Source: Erwinia endophytica (GTDB lineage Bacteria; Pseudomonadota; Gammaproteobacteria; Enterobacterales; Enterobacteriaceae). From it: DNA of 64,000 bases. Shown here in pieces: positions 1 through 10,424 of this stretch; within the stretch, counting starts at the first letter, position 1; each line of letters starts with the position of its first letter. The notes under the pieces are model-generated. The model was not told the DNA's origin and ran no database searches. It saw only the letters and a list, made by a program, of their open reading frames with translations. The translations under genes were made by a program, and so were the position numbers. Location of the stretch: the NCBI RefSeq assembly GCF_009295515.1, contig NZ_RQVV01000003.1, forward strand, positions 186,001 to 250,000, written 5' to 3'.

Positions 1-173
1 TTACCGGGTAGCATAATATCCAGCATCACCAGATCCGGCTCGGCGGTAGCGATGGTTGCTTCAGCACGATCGCCGCGACTTTCTACAATGACGTCAATGT
101 CATGGCGGCTCAGATAGGCCGCAATCAGTTCACCAACATCCTGGTCATCTTCAACAAATACAATTTTGTTCAT
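1..173 (-). CDS. rstA: Response regulator RstA, N-terminal part (cut by window edge)
   Basis: Only the first 57 residues are in the window; the rest lies beyond base 1. They form the start of a CheY-type receiver domain: an acidic cluster at E8-D9-D10, the usual hydrophobic beta strands, and Asp52 in the motif LDIMLPG as the phosphate acceptor. RstA is the cytoplasmic DNA-binding partner of sensor kinase RstB, a PhoP-linked two-component system. The assignment to RstA rather than another OmpR-type regulator rests on the close match of the N-terminus (MNKIVFVEDD) and on the neighbourhood, because rstA lies near ydgH and pntAB in E. coli too. Confidence 0.85.
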   Translation of the reverse strand, partial: MNKIVFVEDDQDVGELIAAYLSRHDIDVIVESRGDRAEATIATAEPDLVMLDIMLPG

Positions 174-348
174 AGCGCTATTTATCTGAATTGGAGCGGA
201 TAGATTACTATTTGTTAACCCGGTCGACTACGGCTCGTTGTGAAATAACGCTCGATGTATGGAATAAGAGCCATGAAATATGCCATTATATCTGTAGGGC
301 TGTTTCAGGCTGCCCGGGGATTTTTTTACGGTGAAAGGAGAGCGAAGG

Positions 349-762
349 GTGACTGATAAAGAACTGGTTTCAGCGGTACGCAGCGACCATATCTGCCTCA
401 ATTACACCGATTTTCTTGCAGCTTCCTGTAAAAAACGCTGGAGCTTTGTTGATGCTATCTACGGCGTGATGCCGATATTTGGTATGGTGACCCGTAAGTC
501 ACAGGATCTACCTGGCACACCCGATGAGAGGCTGAAAGCGCTGGCGTTACAGATAATCTCCACCCAAGTCAGCGATGAGATAAACATCGCCCGGTTGATA
601 ACGTTAGCTGAACAGCAGCACATCGCACAGTTCGATATTTTGCTGCCTTACCCACTTTCCGAGCAGCAACTGGCGGGGATCCGCCAGGAATACATTAAAC
701 CGTTGTCCATTGAGCAATATGATGATCGATTGGTGGTCAGCATTCCTGCCTTCTCTCATTAA
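349..762 (+). CDS. Hypothetical protein, 137 aa
   Basis: I do not recognise this family. The start is taken as GTG at 349 because AAGGAG at 335-340 sits eight bases upstream; an in-frame GTG at 331 would put that ribosome site inside the gene. The product looks soluble and cytoplasmic, with no signal peptide or membrane segment. A tryptophan/lysine-rich stretch (CKKRWSF) is followed by a hydrophobic segment and a helical, slightly acidic C-terminal half. It is divergent from rstA with about 175 bp between them and is followed by a small hairpin. Codon use looks like the neighbours, so it is probably a real single-gene unit. Confidence 0.6.
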   Translation: MTDKELVSAVRSDHICLNYTDFLAASCKKRWSFVDAIYGVMPIFGMVTRKSQDLPGTPDERLKALALQIISTQVSDEINIARLITLAEQQHIAQFDILLPYPLSEQQLAGIRQEYIKPLSIEQYDDRLVVSIPAFSH

Positions 763-765
763 CGC

Positions 766-786
766 CCCGGTAAGCATATCACCGGG
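766..786 (+). terminator. Small GC hairpin after the 349-762 gene
   Basis: Arms CCCGGT and ACCGGG are separated by nine bases, directly after the stop codon at 762. There is no T-tract, so termination strength is doubtful. Confidence 0.3.
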
Positions 787-986
787 ACAGACCCGGCCTT
801 CCAACCCTTTCAATCCATCGTCTGAGTCAAATTGTGTCTCTGGAACACCATGTCGAGCGTATAAAACGAGGCATCTCTGAATCCGGCAACAATGGCGATT
901 TTACGATGGAGCCAGACAGAGGCAATGAGAATATGGCTAAAAAGCGATAGTGTGCGGACAGACAAAGGGCGGGGGATATGTCAGTA

Positions 987-1013
987 ACGGAGACGGCGGC
1001 AAGTCGTCTCCGT
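987..1013 (-). terminator. Hairpin downstream of ydgH
   Basis: Nine-base perfect arms ACGGAGACG and CGTCTCCGT flank a nine-base loop, 14 bases after the ydgH stop. There is only a weak T-rich tail on the minus strand, so it may be a terminator or a 3'-end stabilising hairpin. Confidence 0.45.
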
Positions 1014-1026
1014 AAAGGGATTATGC

Positions 1027-1977
1027 TTATTTGAACAGGTCAGCAGAAATGGTCAGATTCCCTCCGCTCTGGTTAGACCACTGACGGGTGATATGATAAT
1101 ACTTAGCCCCTTTTTTAATGGCTGCCCGGCCTACGGCGTCAGAGATCTCGGTTGGCGTACCAAAATGACCCGTGAACGTCACGCTGTCAAACGGCTGCAT
1201 TTGCGCAGCGGTAATCGCGTTAACTTCCTGCACGCTTTTACCATCAGGGGTTTTGACCGTGTAAGGCTGACCGGATGAAGACTGCGTTTCAAAGAACCGT
1301 CCGACTTTATTGCTTGGGGTTTCAGAAGAGGCGACCCCCGGGATTTGCACCGTTTTCGCTGCGACGCCACCGGCGGCAATGGCCGCTTTCCCTGCCTGAG
1401 AATCCGCTGGGATCAAGTCTGGAGACTGCACTGTACGCTCTGGCGCATCCGCTTTGTAGATATACGCGGTGATGTATTGGTTACCGCCGCTGTTAGCATC
1501 AATCTGGCGGACAATGAAGAAGGATGCGGCGCCTTTAGATTTAGCTTGTTTAGTGATCGCATCGTTCACATCCGGCTGACTGCGGAAAAAGCCGCTGACT
1601 GAGACGGTATCGTAAGGCTCCAGTTTAAATGCTTCGCTTTTGGTCAACTCGCGTACACCGTTAATGACACGGTCATTGTTTTTAGGGGCGTCGGGCGCAT
1701 CTGCATGATACAGATCAGCGACCACGCGCCAGTTACCACCGTTGCCGTTGGTGTCATTAATGCCCTGGATATAGTAGGCCGAGGCCCCCAACTCATCGGC
1801 ACGTTTTGATATGGCATTGCTCGCATCACCAATTGCGTTAAAACGACCAGTAATGGCAATACGATCAAATGGCTTCAGTGATGCTGCTTTTTCTGGCGTC
1901 AGTTCCTGTGCCGCATGTGCAGTTAATGCTGTTAGTGATAATAGGGCTGAGGTCAGAATGGTATTCTTCAGCTTCAT
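1027..1977 (-). CDS. ydgH: DUF1471 (YhcN/YdgH family) periplasmic protein YdgH
   Basis: The 316-residue protein has a signal peptide (MKLKNTILTSALLSLTALTAHA, cleaved near residue 22) and three DUF1471 modules, each about 60-70 residues, at roughly 25-100, 125-195 and 255-316. Each carries the family pattern 'L.PFD.I.I.G.F......A...A...GA..Y.I'. Proteins of this family are small periplasmic stress or biofilm factors in enterobacteria; the exact biochemical role of YdgH is not known. The start at 1977 was chosen over a longer open frame reaching 2091 because it begins exactly at the signal peptide. It is divergent from pntA, as in E. coli, with a 504-bp intergenic region containing two palindromes. 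Confidence 0.9.
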   Translation of the reverse strand: MKLKNTILTSALLSLTALTAHAAQELTPEKAASLKPFDRIAITGRFNAIGDASNAISKRADELGASAYYIQGINDTNGNGGNWRVVADLYHADAPDAPKNNDRVINGVRELTKSEAFKLEPYDTVSVSGFFRSQPDVNDAITKQAKSKGAASFFIVRQIDANSGGNQYITAYIYKADAPERTVQSPDLIPADSQAGKAAIAAGGVAAKTVQIPGVASSETPSNKVGRFFETQSSSGQPYTVKTPDGKSVQEVNAITAAQMQPFDSVTFTGHFGTPTEISDAVGRAAIKKGAKYYHITRQWSNQSGGNLTISADLFK

Positions 1978-2481
1978 AAAAATAATCCTTCGCCTTACGC
2001 AAAAAATGAGTACGAAAACGTGCTGGACTCTTGATGTGTAACAGATTAGCTGCCGATTATTGCATGTAATAATACATCCTGTCTCAGCCATTTTGAGCGG
2101 AATGAGTACTCAGGCAAAGCAGGGGAGTTGAACATATTAAAAAAATGTTAGCTTTGGCTTTTTTTGCTTGTTTATCTGTTATAGCGATTATTGATATCAA
2201 TAATATCATTAACAACTTGTTAATTAATGCTTTTATGATGCGAAGAACGCAGGATTAGTCCTGAATTCAATTAGCAGGATATGCGCAATTATTGCGTAAA
2301 TTCAGTGCTGAAATAGCGTTTTTGTCACTTGCCTCTGAATTTTTATATGAAAAGCAGAGAAATGCGCCTGCGATAGCTGGATTGTCAGTCATAATTTCAG
2401 TAGGTTATAAACAGTTTGAAACACTTCCTGCGCAGGCTGGCGCAGTGAGGAACAATCTCATCTCTGATGAAAGGGAATATT
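1978..2481. promoter_or_regulatory. Divergent ydgH / pntA promoter region with two palindromes
   Basis: This AT-rich 504-bp region holds no convincing gene. It must contain the promoters of both ydgH and pntAB. Two perfect palindromes lie close together. ATTATTGATATCAATAAT is at 2187-2204 (18 bp, no spacer). TTAACAA-C-TTGTTAA is at 2209-2223. They look like regulator binding sites, but I cannot name the protein. The first contains TTGAT directly joined to ATCAA, which lacks the four-base spacer of an FNR box. Confidence 0.5.
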
Positions 2482-4014
2482 ATGCTAATTGGAATAACCA
2501 AAGAGCGATTGCCCAACGAAGCACGCGTAGCGGCGACACCGAAAACGGTTGAGCAGTTGCTGGCTCTGGGCTTTAGTGTCGTGGTTGAAAGTGGGGCGGG
2601 TAAACTGGCCAGTTTCGACGATGCCGCTTATGTCGCTGCTGGGGCTACACTCGCCGATACCGACAGTGTCTGGCAGTCCGATATCGTTTTGAAGGTCAAT
2701 GCGCCGACTGACGAAGAAATCGCACTGACCCGCGAAGGCGGCACATTGGTGAGCTTTATCTGGCCGGCCCAGAATCCGGATCTGCTGGAAAAACTGGCCA
2801 CCCGCAAAATGACCGTGATGTCGATGGATGCCGTGCCGCGTATTTCGCGCGCGCAGTCTCTTGATGCGCTCAGCTCAATGGCCAATATCGCAGGCTACCG
2901 TGCAATCGTGGAAGCGGCACACGAATTTGGCCGTTTCTTTACCGGTCAGATAACCGCTGCGGGCAAAGTGCCGCCCGCGAAAGTGATGGTGATTGGCGCC
3001 GGAGTGGCCGGTCTGGCCGCAATCGGTGCGGCTGGCAGCCTGGGCGCTATTGTCCGTGCATTTGATACCCGCCCGGAAGTCAAAGAGCAGGTTCAGAGTA
3101 TGGGGGCTGAATTCCTTGAATTAGATTTTGAAGAGGAAGCAGGCAGCGGTGACGGTTATGCCAAAGTGATGTCCGAGGCTTTTATTAAGGCTGAGATGGC
3201 GTTATTTGCCGCGCAAGCAGCAGAGGTTGACATTATTGTCACCACGGCGCTGATCCCCGGACGTCCGGCACCGACGCTGATTACCGCAGAAATGGTTGCG
3301 TCAATGAAGCCAGGCAGCGTCATTGTCGATCTGGCGGCACAAACGGGCGGCAACTGTGAGTTGACTGTTGCTGATCAGGTGACGACCACGGAAAACGGCG
3401 TGAAGATTATTGGCTATACCGATCTGCCAAGCCGCCTGCCAACCCAGTCATCTCAACTGTACGGCACCAATCTGGTTAATCTGCTGAAGCTGCTTTGTAA
3501 AGAGAAAAATGGCGAGATTGCCATTGATTTTGAAGACGTGGTGGTGCGTGGTGTGACGGTTATCCGCGATGGCGAAGTCACCTGGCCGGCTCCGCCTATC
3601 CAGGTTTCTGCCGCGCCGAAAGCCGCGCCAGCCGCTGCGAGTGTCGCGGAAAAAGTCGAAGAAAAACCAGCGTCTCCGTTCCGTAAATATGCGTTATTCG
3701 CGCTGGCGATAGTGCTGTTTGGCTGGTTCGCGACCGTTGCGCCGCCCGCTTTTCTTTCACACTTTACTGTATTTGCCCTGTCCTGTGTGGTGGGGTATTA
3801 CGTGGTGTGGAATGTCAGTCATGCATTGCATACTCCGCTCATGTCGGTGACCAATGCCATTTCCGGCATCATTGTTGTAGGCGCGGTACTGCAAATTGGT
3901 CACGGCGGCTGGGTCAGTTTCCTGTCCTTTATTGCCGTGATGATTGCCAGCATCAACATCTTCGGTGGTTTCACCGTGACTCAGCGCATGCTGAAAATGT
4001 TTCGTAAAAACTAA
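2482..4014 (+). CDS. pntA: NAD(P) transhydrogenase subunit alpha
   Basis: Alpha subunit of the proton-translocating transhydrogenase, which uses the proton gradient to move hydride from NADH to NADP+ and so supplies NADPH. The 510 residues equal the E. coli length. Residues 1-380 form the cytoplasmic NAD(H)-binding domain I, with the nucleotide motif [22 protein letters not shown] near 173-195 and the mobile-loop segment around [20 protein letters not shown]. An Ala/Pro-rich linker follows, then four membrane helices from about residue 400 to the end. ATG 2482 is used because the protein then starts [10 protein letters not shown] like known PntA, with AAGGGAA upstream; an ATG 15 bases earlier adds four extra residues. 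pntB follows after 10 bases. Confidence 0.98.
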   Translation: MLIGITKERLPNEARVAATPKTVEQLLALGFSVVVESGAGKLASFDDAAYVAAGATLADTDSVWQSDIVLKVNAPTDEEIALTREGGTLVSFIWPAQNPDLLEKLATRKMTVMSMDAVPRISRAQSLDALSSMANIAGYRAIVEAAHEFGRFFTGQITAAGKVPPAKVMVIGAGVAGLAAIGAAGSLGAIVRAFDTRPEVKEQVQSMGAEFLELDFEEEAGSGDGYAKVMSEAFIKAEMALFAAQAAEVDIIVTTALIPGRPAPTLITAEMVASMKPGSVIVDLAAQTGGNCELTVADQVTTTENGVKIIGYTDLPSRLPTQSSQLYGTNLVNLLKLLCKEKNGEIAIDFEDVVVRGVTVIRDGEVTWPAPPIQVSAAPKAAPAAASVAEKVEEKPASPFRKYALFALAIVLFGWFATVAPPAFLSHFTVFALSCVVGYYVVWNVSHALHTPLMSVTNAISGIIVVGAVLQIGHGGWVSFLSFIAVMIASINIFGGFTVTQRMLKMFRKN

Positions 4015-4024
4015 GGGATAATCA

Positions 4025-5413
4025 ATGTCTGGCGGATTAGTGACTGCAGCATACATTGTTGCCGCAATTCTTTTTATATGCAGCCTTGCCGGGCTGTCGA
4101 AACATGAAACCTCCAAACAAGGTAACTTGTTTGGTATCTCGGGGATGGCTATTGCACTGCTGGCGACCATTTTGGGGCCGGACAGCGGCAACATTGCCTG
4201 GATATTACTGGCGATGGTCATTGGTGGCGCTATCGGGGTCCGTCTGGCGCAGAAAGTCGAGATGACCGAAATGCCGGAACTGGTCGCCGTGCTGCACAGC
4301 TTTGTAGGTCTGGCGGCGGTGCTGGTCGGTTTTAACAGTTATCTGGATCATGGTCCTGGCCTGGATGCGATACTGGAAAATATCCATCTGAGCGAAGTAT
4401 TCGTGGGGATCTTTATTGGTGCGGTGACCTTCACGGGATCGCTGGTCGCCTTTGGCAAACTGTGCGGTAAGATCTCTTCCCGTCCGCTAATGCTGCCACA
4501 TCGCCACAAGCTGAATTTGCTGGCGCTGGTCGTCTCACTGTGTCTGCTGATCATCTTTGTACGTACCAACAGTACCGGTGTTGAAGTGTTTGCGCTGCTG
4601 GTGATGACACTGATTGCACTGGCTTTCGGCTGGCATCTGGTTGCCTCTATCGGTGGTGCGGATATGCCCGTAGTGGTATCGATGCTGAATTCTTACTCGG
4701 GATGGGCGGCAGCGGCTGCGGGCTTTATGCTCAGTAACGACCTGCTGATCGTGACCGGGGCGCTGGTAGGTTCAAGCGGGGCAATCCTGTCTTACATTAT
4801 GTGTAAGGCGATGAACCGATCGTTTATCAGCGTGATTGCCGGAGGCTTCGGCACCGACAGCAGCTCAACCGGTGAAAGCGAAGAAGTAGGCGAGTATCGT
4901 GAAATTGATGTGCAGGGAACAGCGGAACTGCTGAAGAACTCTCATACCGTGATAATCACACCCGGATACGGTATGGCAGTGGCGCAGGCACAATATCCCG
5001 TGGCCGAAATCACCGAGAAGCTGCGCGCACGCGGCATTAAAGTTCGTTTTGGCATCCACCCGGTAGCCGGTCGTTTGCCGGGACATATGAACGTGTTGTT
5101 GGCAGAAGCTCGCGTACCGTACGATATTGTTCTGGAAATGGACGAGATCAATGACGACTTTGCCGATACTGATACCGTGTTGGTCATCGGTGCTAATGAT
5201 ACCGTTAACCCGGCCGCGCAAGAAGATCCACGCAGCCCGATTGCAGGCATGCCGGTACTGGAAGTGTGGAAGGCGCAGAATGTCGTGGTCTTCAAGCGTT
5301 CGATGAATACGGGCTATGCTGGGGTGCAAAATCCGCTATTCTTCAAAGAAAATACGCAAATGTTATTTGGCGATGCGAAAGCGACTGTGGATGCCATTTT
5401 GAAAGTGTTGTAA
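4025..5413 (+). CDS. pntB: NAD(P) transhydrogenase subunit beta
   Basis: Beta subunit of the same inner-membrane transhydrogenase; 462 residues, the usual length. The first 265 or so residues hold nine predicted membrane helices that complete the proton channel with the helices of PntA. The C-terminal 180 residues are the NADP(H)-binding domain III, with the motif [19 protein letters not shown] near residue 310 and [14 protein letters not shown] near 390. It is co-transcribed with pntA, starting 10 bases after the pntA stop behind AAGGGATAATCA. A strong palindrome ends the unit, convergent with uspE. Confidence 0.98.
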   Translation: MSGGLVTAAYIVAAILFICSLAGLSKHETSKQGNLFGISGMAIALLATILGPDSGNIAWILLAMVIGGAIGVRLAQKVEMTEMPELVAVLHSFVGLAAVLVGFNSYLDHGPGLDAILENIHLSEVFVGIFIGAVTFTGSLVAFGKLCGKISSRPLMLPHRHKLNLLALVVSLCLLIIFVRTNSTGVEVFALLVMTLIALAFGWHLVASIGGADMPVVVSMLNSYSGWAAAAAGFMLSNDLLIVTGALVGSSGAILSYIMCKAMNRSFISVIAGGFGTDSSSTGESEEVGEYREIDVQGTAELLKNSHTVIITPGYGMAVAQAQYPVAEITEKLRARGIKVRFGIHPVAGRLPGHMNVLLAEARVPYDIVLEMDEINDDFADTDTVLVIGANDTVNPAAQEDPRSPIAGMPVLEVWKAQNVVVFKRSMNTGYAGVQNPLFFKENTQMLFGDAKATVDAILKVL

Positions 5414-5456
5414 GTAAAAAACCACCGGCATAAGGTGGTGTTCAGATGTGTGTAAA

Positions 5457-5478
5457 AAGGGGACCCCGGGGTCCCCTT
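5457..5478. terminator. Bidirectional terminator between pntB and uspE
   Basis: A perfect 22-bp palindrome (arms AAGGGGACCCC and GGGGTCCCCTT) lies between the convergent genes pntB and uspE. On the minus strand it is followed by a run of five T, so it is best for uspE; on the plus strand it follows a second, weaker hairpin (ACCACC/GGTGGT at 5421-5439). Confidence 0.75.
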
Positions 5479-5500
5479 GTTCTATCCGTTCCCGGCAATT

Positions 5501-6448
5501 TCACGCCATATCCTCATCCGGCTCAATCGGTGAGGTGAAACCATCGGGTTTAATTGCCAACAGGTCACAACGCAGATGATCAATGACCTGCTCAGCGGTA
5601 TTACCAAGGAAAGCGGCTGAAAGCCCGGTGCGCCCAATCGTCCCCAATACTACCACACCGGCATCCAGTCGCTCGGCCAACTCCGGGATCACATCCTCCG
5701 GCAGCCCTTTATCTACATGAGTGAATTTCTCATCAATGCTGAATTGCTGTCGTAGCGCCTTCATTGCCAGTAAATGCTGTCCACGGATGGCATCGTTGTA
5801 CACGCTGGGATCAAAATCAGGCAGTTCAATGGCAATATTGATCGGTGTAATAGGGTAGGCGCCGACCAGATGTACCTCGGTATGGTTAACCATTTCCGCC
5901 AGTTCCAGTGTCTCCTTCACCAGTTTGGTGTTTAGCGGGTCATGGTGTGGTTCTTCGCTCGCCAGGTTAACAGCAACCAGCGCTTTACCGCCCTCCGGCC
6001 ACGGTTGGTCTTTCACCATCCATACTGGACAAGGGCATTTGCGCAGCAGGTTCCAGTCGGTCGGCGTAAACACCACTGCCTGCAGACGATCATGTTGATG
6101 AGCCATCTTTAGCACCAGGTCATAACGCCCGTTGAGCACTTCCTGAATAATCGCCTCAAAAGGGCGGCTATGCCAGACAACGTTAATATCAATATCCACA
6201 CCGGCTTCAAGATAGGCTTTGGCCTGCTCACGGATCCATTCCGTGCGCTGGCTGATGACACCTTGACGCATAGCAATACGTTCATCGGGTGACAGCAGGG
6301 TGGTCATCTCATAAGAGAAATCATAGATAGGCAGGAAGGCGGTTATCTGTCCACCCAGGCGCTGATTAAGGTAGACAGCGCGGCGGAGCGCTGGCTGATC
6401 GTCTTGCTGTGGATCGACAACCACGAGAATGTTTTGATACTTAGCCAT
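5501..6448 (-). CDS. uspE: Universal stress protein UspE
   Basis: Cytoplasmic tandem universal stress protein, 315 residues, with two Usp domains (about 1-150 and 155-310). The second carries the ATP-loop-like segment [25 protein letters not shown] near 265-290. In E. coli UspE is involved in DNA-damage resistance and cell aggregation or motility; the ligand is not settled. The start [17 protein letters not shown] is standard and has GGAGATC upstream. The position between pntAB and fnr is the conserved enterobacterial arrangement, with uspE reading in the same direction as fnr and 179 bp downstream of it. Confidence 0.95.
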   Translation of the reverse strand: MAKYQNILVVVDPQQDDQPALRRAVYLNQRLGGQITAFLPIYDFSYEMTTLLSPDERIAMRQGVISQRTEWIREQAKAYLEAGVDIDINVVWHSRPFEAIIQEVLNGRYDLVLKMAHQHDRLQAVVFTPTDWNLLRKCPCPVWMVKDQPWPEGGKALVAVNLASEEPHHDPLNTKLVKETLELAEMVNHTEVHLVGAYPITPINIAIELPDFDPSVYNDAIRGQHLLAMKALRQQFSIDEKFTHVDKGLPEDVIPELAERLDAGVVVLGTIGRTGLSAAFLGNTAEQVIDHLRCDLLAIKPDGFTSPIEPDEDMA

Positions 6449-6627
6449 AACGGGATCTCCATACGCTGGGTAGGTTAAAGATAGCCCAATTGCGGCAGGT
6501 TCAGAAGGGAAAAGTTATAATTGGATCAATATTATAACAAATAATGATTACACTGTTCATGGCCAGGAACCAGAAGGAAAGGCCCAGTGGAAGATGGCTG
6601 GGCTAAAGTATTAATCCGCTCTGGGGT

Positions 6628-7383
6628 TCAGGCAATCGCACGACTCTGACCGGCGAGTAGTGATAATTCGTCATGATTTTCGATGGTGATATATTTGCCT
6701 TTCACGGCCAGCATGCCACTCTTCTGGAAACGTCCCAGTAGCCGACTGATGGTTTCCACCGTCAGGCCAAGGTAGTTGCCGATATCGCCACGCGTCATGG
6801 TCAGGCGGAACTCGCGCTGGGAGAAGCCTCGTTCACCGAAGCGGCGGGACAGGCCGTATATAAAGGCGGCCAGGCGTTCTTCCGCATTTTTCTTCGACAA
6901 CAACAGGATCATCTCCTGGTCGCCTTTGATCTCGCCACTCATCAAACGCATCATCTGTTGGCGCAGACTGGGCATCTTGCCGGACAGGTCGTCGAGAGTT
7001 TCAAACGGAATTTCACACACCATGGCGGTTTCCAGCGCCTGAGAGAAGCTGGGATGTTGGCCTGCACTGATGGCATCAAAACCGACCAGATCACCCGCCA
7101 GATGGAAGCCGGTTATCTGCTCATCGCCCTGTTCGGTGATGGTATAACTTTTGATCGTTCCAGAGCGAATAGCGTATAGCGATTTAAGTTCGTCTCCGGC
7201 CTTGAACAGGGTCTGGCCTTTTTGAATCGGCTTCTTACGTTCAATAATATTATCCAACTGATCGAGTTCATGCTCGTTCAGCGTGAAGGGGATGCAAAGC
7301 TGGCTGATGCTGCAATCCTGACAGTGAATAGCACATCCGCCAGACTGAATGCGTCTGCTGATAATACGCTTTTCAGGGATCAT
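6628..7383 (-). CDS. fnr: Anaerobic global regulator FNR
   Basis: Oxygen-sensing CRP-family transcription factor, 251 residues, one more than E. coli FNR because of an extra Ser at position 9. The [4Fe-4S] ligands are present at C21, C24, C30 and C123; C17 also matches a non-ligand cysteine of E. coli. A cyclic-nucleotide-fold domain (30-150) is followed by the dimerisation helix and a winged-helix domain with the recognition helix [16 protein letters not shown] near 210-225, which reads TTGAT half-sites. A perfect FNR-type box lies 22 bp upstream of the start, consistent with autoregulation. Confidence 0.98.
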   Translation of the reverse strand: MIPEKRIISRRIQSGGCAIHCQDCSISQLCIPFTLNEHELDQLDNIIERKKPIQKGQTLFKAGDELKSLYAIRSGTIKSYTITEQGDEQITGFHLAGDLVGFDAISAGQHPSFSQALETAMVCEIPFETLDDLSGKMPSLRQQMMRLMSGEIKGDQEMILLLSKKNAEERLAAFIYGLSRRFGERGFSQREFRLTMTRGDIGNYLGLTVETISRLLGRFQKSGMLAVKGKYITIENHDELSLLAGQSRAIA

Positions 7384-7404
7384 AATTATAGGCTCGATTG
7401 ATTA

Positions 7405-7418
7405 TTGACTGAGGTCAA
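7405..7418. promoter_or_regulatory. FNR box upstream of fnr
   Basis: TTGAC-TGAG-GTCAA is a perfect palindrome with the four-base spacer of an FNR site (consensus TTGAT-N4-ATCAA, one change per arm). It lies just upstream of fnr, matching the known negative autoregulation of fnr in E. coli. Confidence 0.75.
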
Positions 7419-7481
7419 ATTTATCATTTTTTGCTCACAAAATGAAACCGAGTAAGGTCGTTTTAGCTACCTTAAATCCAT

Positions 7482-7504
7482 GAATGTCACTTTTAGTGAC
7501 ATTC
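7482..7504. repeat. Perfect inverted repeat between fnr and frmR
   Basis: Arms GAATGTCAC and GTGACATTC (9 bp) are separated by TTTTA. It could be an RNA hairpin or a protein-binding site. It is not a matS site, because the central spacing is five rather than three and the arms point outwards. Confidence 0.5.
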
Positions 7505-7645
7505 TGTTTAAAACTCCCTTATCTCGATCTCATGATGCCTCCCTGAATATTGCTGAAAAGAGCACTTTTCAGATTTGCTTCTACACTGACAGGCTAACGC
7601 TTTCGCTTTTTTAGCGCGCAAATCCTGTTTGCACCTACATGTCCT

Positions 7646-7662
7646 ATACTGGGATATAGTAT
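7646..7662. promoter_or_regulatory. FrmR-type operator, copy 1
   Basis: ATACTGGGATATAGTAT, arms ATACT/AGTAT with a seven-base centre that starts GGG. CsoR/RcnR/FrmR-family repressors bind AT-rich inverted repeats around a short G/C tract. It sits just upstream of the -35 box. Confidence 0.65.
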
Positions 7663-7665
7663 CCA

Positions 7666-7693
7666 TTGACCAGCATCAATACTGGTGTATAGT
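7666..7693 (+). promoter_or_regulatory. frmR-frmA-gfa promoter
   Basis: A -35 box TTGACC (7666-7671) and a -10 box TATAGT (7688-7693) are separated by 16 bp. The -10 box is inside operator copy 2 and the -35 box lies just after copy 1, so bound FrmR tetramers would block RNA polymerase until formaldehyde inactivates them. Confidence 0.65.
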
Positions 7694-7695
7694 AT
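7679..7695. promoter_or_regulatory. FrmR-type operator, copy 2
   Basis: ATACTGGTGTATAGTAT, identical to copy 1 at 15 of 17 positions, with the same arms. The two copies start 33 bp apart, close to three helical turns, so they would face the same side of the DNA. Confidence 0.65.
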
Positions 7696-7724
7696 ATGAA
7701 ATCTCAATTAACAACAGGTGAGTC

Positions 7725-8000
7725 ATGCCCAGTACACCAGAAGAAAAAAAGAAAATTCTCACTCGGGTTCGCCGTATTCGGGGGCAAATTGATGCTCTGG
7801 AAAGATCGCTTGAAACTGGCGCCGAGTGTCGTGCTGTTTTACAGCAGATAGCCGCTGTCCGCGGTGCCGCAAACGGATTAATGGCGGAAGTGCTCGAAAG
7901 TCACATACGGGAAACATTCGACCAGAATGAAGTTTACAGTCTCGAAGTCAGTAAATCCGTTAACGATACCATTGAACTGGTTCGAACCTATCTCAAATAA
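7725..8000 (+). CDS. frmR: Formaldehyde-sensing repressor FrmR
   Basis: DUF156/CsoR-RcnR family all-helical repressor, 91 residues as in E. coli. It senses formaldehyde in the cytoplasm by cross-linking the N-terminal proline (Pro2) to Cys35; both residues are present, as is His60 of the metal/formaldehyde pocket. The N-terminal half ([27 protein letters not shown]) is nearly identical to E. coli FrmR. It is the first gene of frmR-frmA-gfa, behind a promoter overlapped by two operators, with RBS CAGGTGAG. frmA begins 39 bases after its stop. Confidence 0.95.
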   Translation: MPSTPEEKKKILTRVRRIRGQIDALERSLETGAECRAVLQQIAAVRGAANGLMAEVLESHIRETFDQNEVYSLEVSKSVNDTIELVRTYLK

Positions 8001-8033
8001 CCGCGACAATCCATAGATTAAAGAAGGAGATAA

Positions 8034-9149
<1,116 letters not shown>

Positions 9150-9159
9150 TTTTCACTGT

Positions 9160-9179
9160 CGGGCAGGCCGTTCTGCCCG
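9160..9179 (+). terminator. Intercistronic hairpin frmA - gfa
   Basis: Arms CGGGCAG and CTGCCCG with a six-base loop and no T-tract. It is probably a partial attenuator or an mRNA-stability hairpin rather than a full terminator. Confidence 0.4.
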
Positions 9180-9196
9180 TAATTAATGGAGTCAAT

Positions 9197-9775
9197 ATGG
9201 ACGTCATCAAACTACACCCTGCACTTGATAATGGTATGCCCCACCAACCTGACGCTGAATTTAAAGGGGGGACGCTGACCTGCCTGTGCGAACACCACCC
9301 GGTTAAAGTCAGAGTGGATGCCCAGACGGCACATAACCATGCCTGCGGCTGTTCAAAATGCTGGAAACCGAAAGGTGCGATCTTTTCTCTGGTCGCAGTC
9401 GTATCCCGGGATAAAGTTACCGTGACTGAACATCAGGAAAAACTGGTTATTGTTGATGAAAAAGCCCCGATCCAGCGTCATGCCTGCCGGGAGTGCGGCA
9501 CCCACATGTATGGACGGATTGAGAATACGGCGCATCCTTTTTATGGTCTGGACTTCATTCACACGGAACTCTCTGATGATCAGGGCTGGAGCGCGCCAGA
9601 ATTTGCGGCGTTTGTCTCTTCCCTGATTGAAACAGGCACGCCAGTCTCACAGATGTCGGCCATTCGTCAGCAATTGAGCGATATCAGCTTACCCCCGTAT
9701 GATTGCCTTTCTCCGACGCTAATGGATGCCATCGCGGCACATAATGCCAGGGCTTTGGGGACATACAAGGAATAA
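9197..9775 (+). CDS. gfa: S-(hydroxymethyl)glutathione synthase (Gfa)
   Basis: Glutathione-dependent formaldehyde-activating enzyme family, 192 residues. Members were described as speeding the condensation of formaldehyde with glutathione, the substrate step for FrmA; some later work questions whether the reaction is catalysed. The zinc-binding cysteines of the fold are visible: CLC at 29-31, CGCSKC at 50-55 and CRECG near 97. The gene is in an operon with frmR and frmA (47 bases after frmA, RBS ATGGAG). The usual third gene frmB (S-formylglutathione hydrolase) is not in the window and would have to be elsewhere. Confidence 0.93.
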   Translation: MDVIKLHPALDNGMPHQPDAEFKGGTLTCLCEHHPVKVRVDAQTAHNHACGCSKCWKPKGAIFSLVAVVSRDKVTVTEHQEKLVIVDEKAPIQRHACRECGTHMYGRIENTAHPFYGLDFIHTELSDDQGWSAPEFAAFVSSLIETGTPVSQMSAIRQQLSDISLPPYDCLSPTLMDAIAAHNARALGTYKE

Positions 9776-9856
9776 TTCAGCCAGCTTTTGCTAAACTAGC
9801 CCGGTGGATGCCACAACCATGCCATCATTTTTTGTTGCCACCGGGGGACCCGTATA

Positions 9857-10423
9857 ATGAGCTTTGACGATAAAGATCTGTTCAAAGAGGCGATGGAAGA
9901 TGTCACACCGCTGAAGAATTGCGCCAACATTCTTTGGTTGAAATCCCCCCCGACTCACTATCCCCGTCAGAAAATGGCAGACCTGCTGCTGGATAATCCG
10001 CTGGTCAGTGGTTTCATTAACATCGTGCCGCTGGAAACCCCGCTGGAATATAAAGCGGAAGGCATACAGCAAGGTGTGCTGGATAAACTGCGTCTTGGAA
10101 AGTACCCGCTGGATGCCAGCCTGAACCTGTTACGCCAGCCGGTGGAGACTTGCCGCCAGTCACTGTACCGCTTTATGCTGGAAGCCCGACGCGATAACCT
10201 CCGCAACGTGCTAATTATTCATGGTAAAGGCCGTGACGATGAAGCTCATGCCAATATTGTGCGTAGCTATGTGTTCCGCTGGTTGCAGCAGTTTGCAGAG
10301 GTCCAGGCTTTTTGTTGTGCTCAACCGAAGCACGGCGGCAGTGGTGCCTGTTATGTTGGCCTGAAAAAGAGTCATCAGGCCCGGCTGGATAACCGTGAAC
10401 GCCACGCCAAACGCAGCCGCTGA
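9857..10423 (+). CDS. smrA: Smr-domain DNA endonuclease SmrA
   Basis: 188 residues with an N-terminal linker region and an Smr (small MutS-related) domain from about 85 to 170, including the family's LIIHGKGRDDEAH loop (usually HGxG) near 122-134 and the C-terminal KHGGSGACYVGLKK strand. E. coli SmrA (YdaL) is a nicking endonuclease. E. coli ydaL lies not far from fnr, so the position is consistent. It starts 81 bases after gfa with its own site GGGGGACC and is convergent with the pcaQ-like gene, whose stop lies one base beyond its own. Confidence 0.9.
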   Translation: MSFDDKDLFKEAMEDVTPLKNCANILWLKSPPTHYPRQKMADLLLDNPLVSGFINIVPLETPLEYKAEGIQQGVLDKLRLGKYPLDASLNLLRQPVETCRQSLYRFMLEARRDNLRNVLIIHGKGRDDEAHANIVRSYVFRWLQQFAEVQAFCCAQPKHGGSGACYVGLKKSHQARLDNRERHAKRSR

Positions 10424-10424
10424 A

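Larger units (their letters stand above)
7384..7724. other. fnr - frmR intergenic region
   Basis: A 341-bp divergent region without a gene. It contains the fnr autoregulatory box, a 9-bp-arm inverted repeat and the frmR promoter with its two operators, each listed separately. Confidence 0.7.

Noticed and set aside
2191-2200. TTGATATCAA considered as an FNR box upstream of pntA
   Set aside because: The half-sites abut with no four-base spacer, which FNR requires.
2292-2552. 86-codon frame overlapping the start of pntA
   Set aside because: It runs into pntA in another frame, lacks a ribosome site and covers the promoter region.
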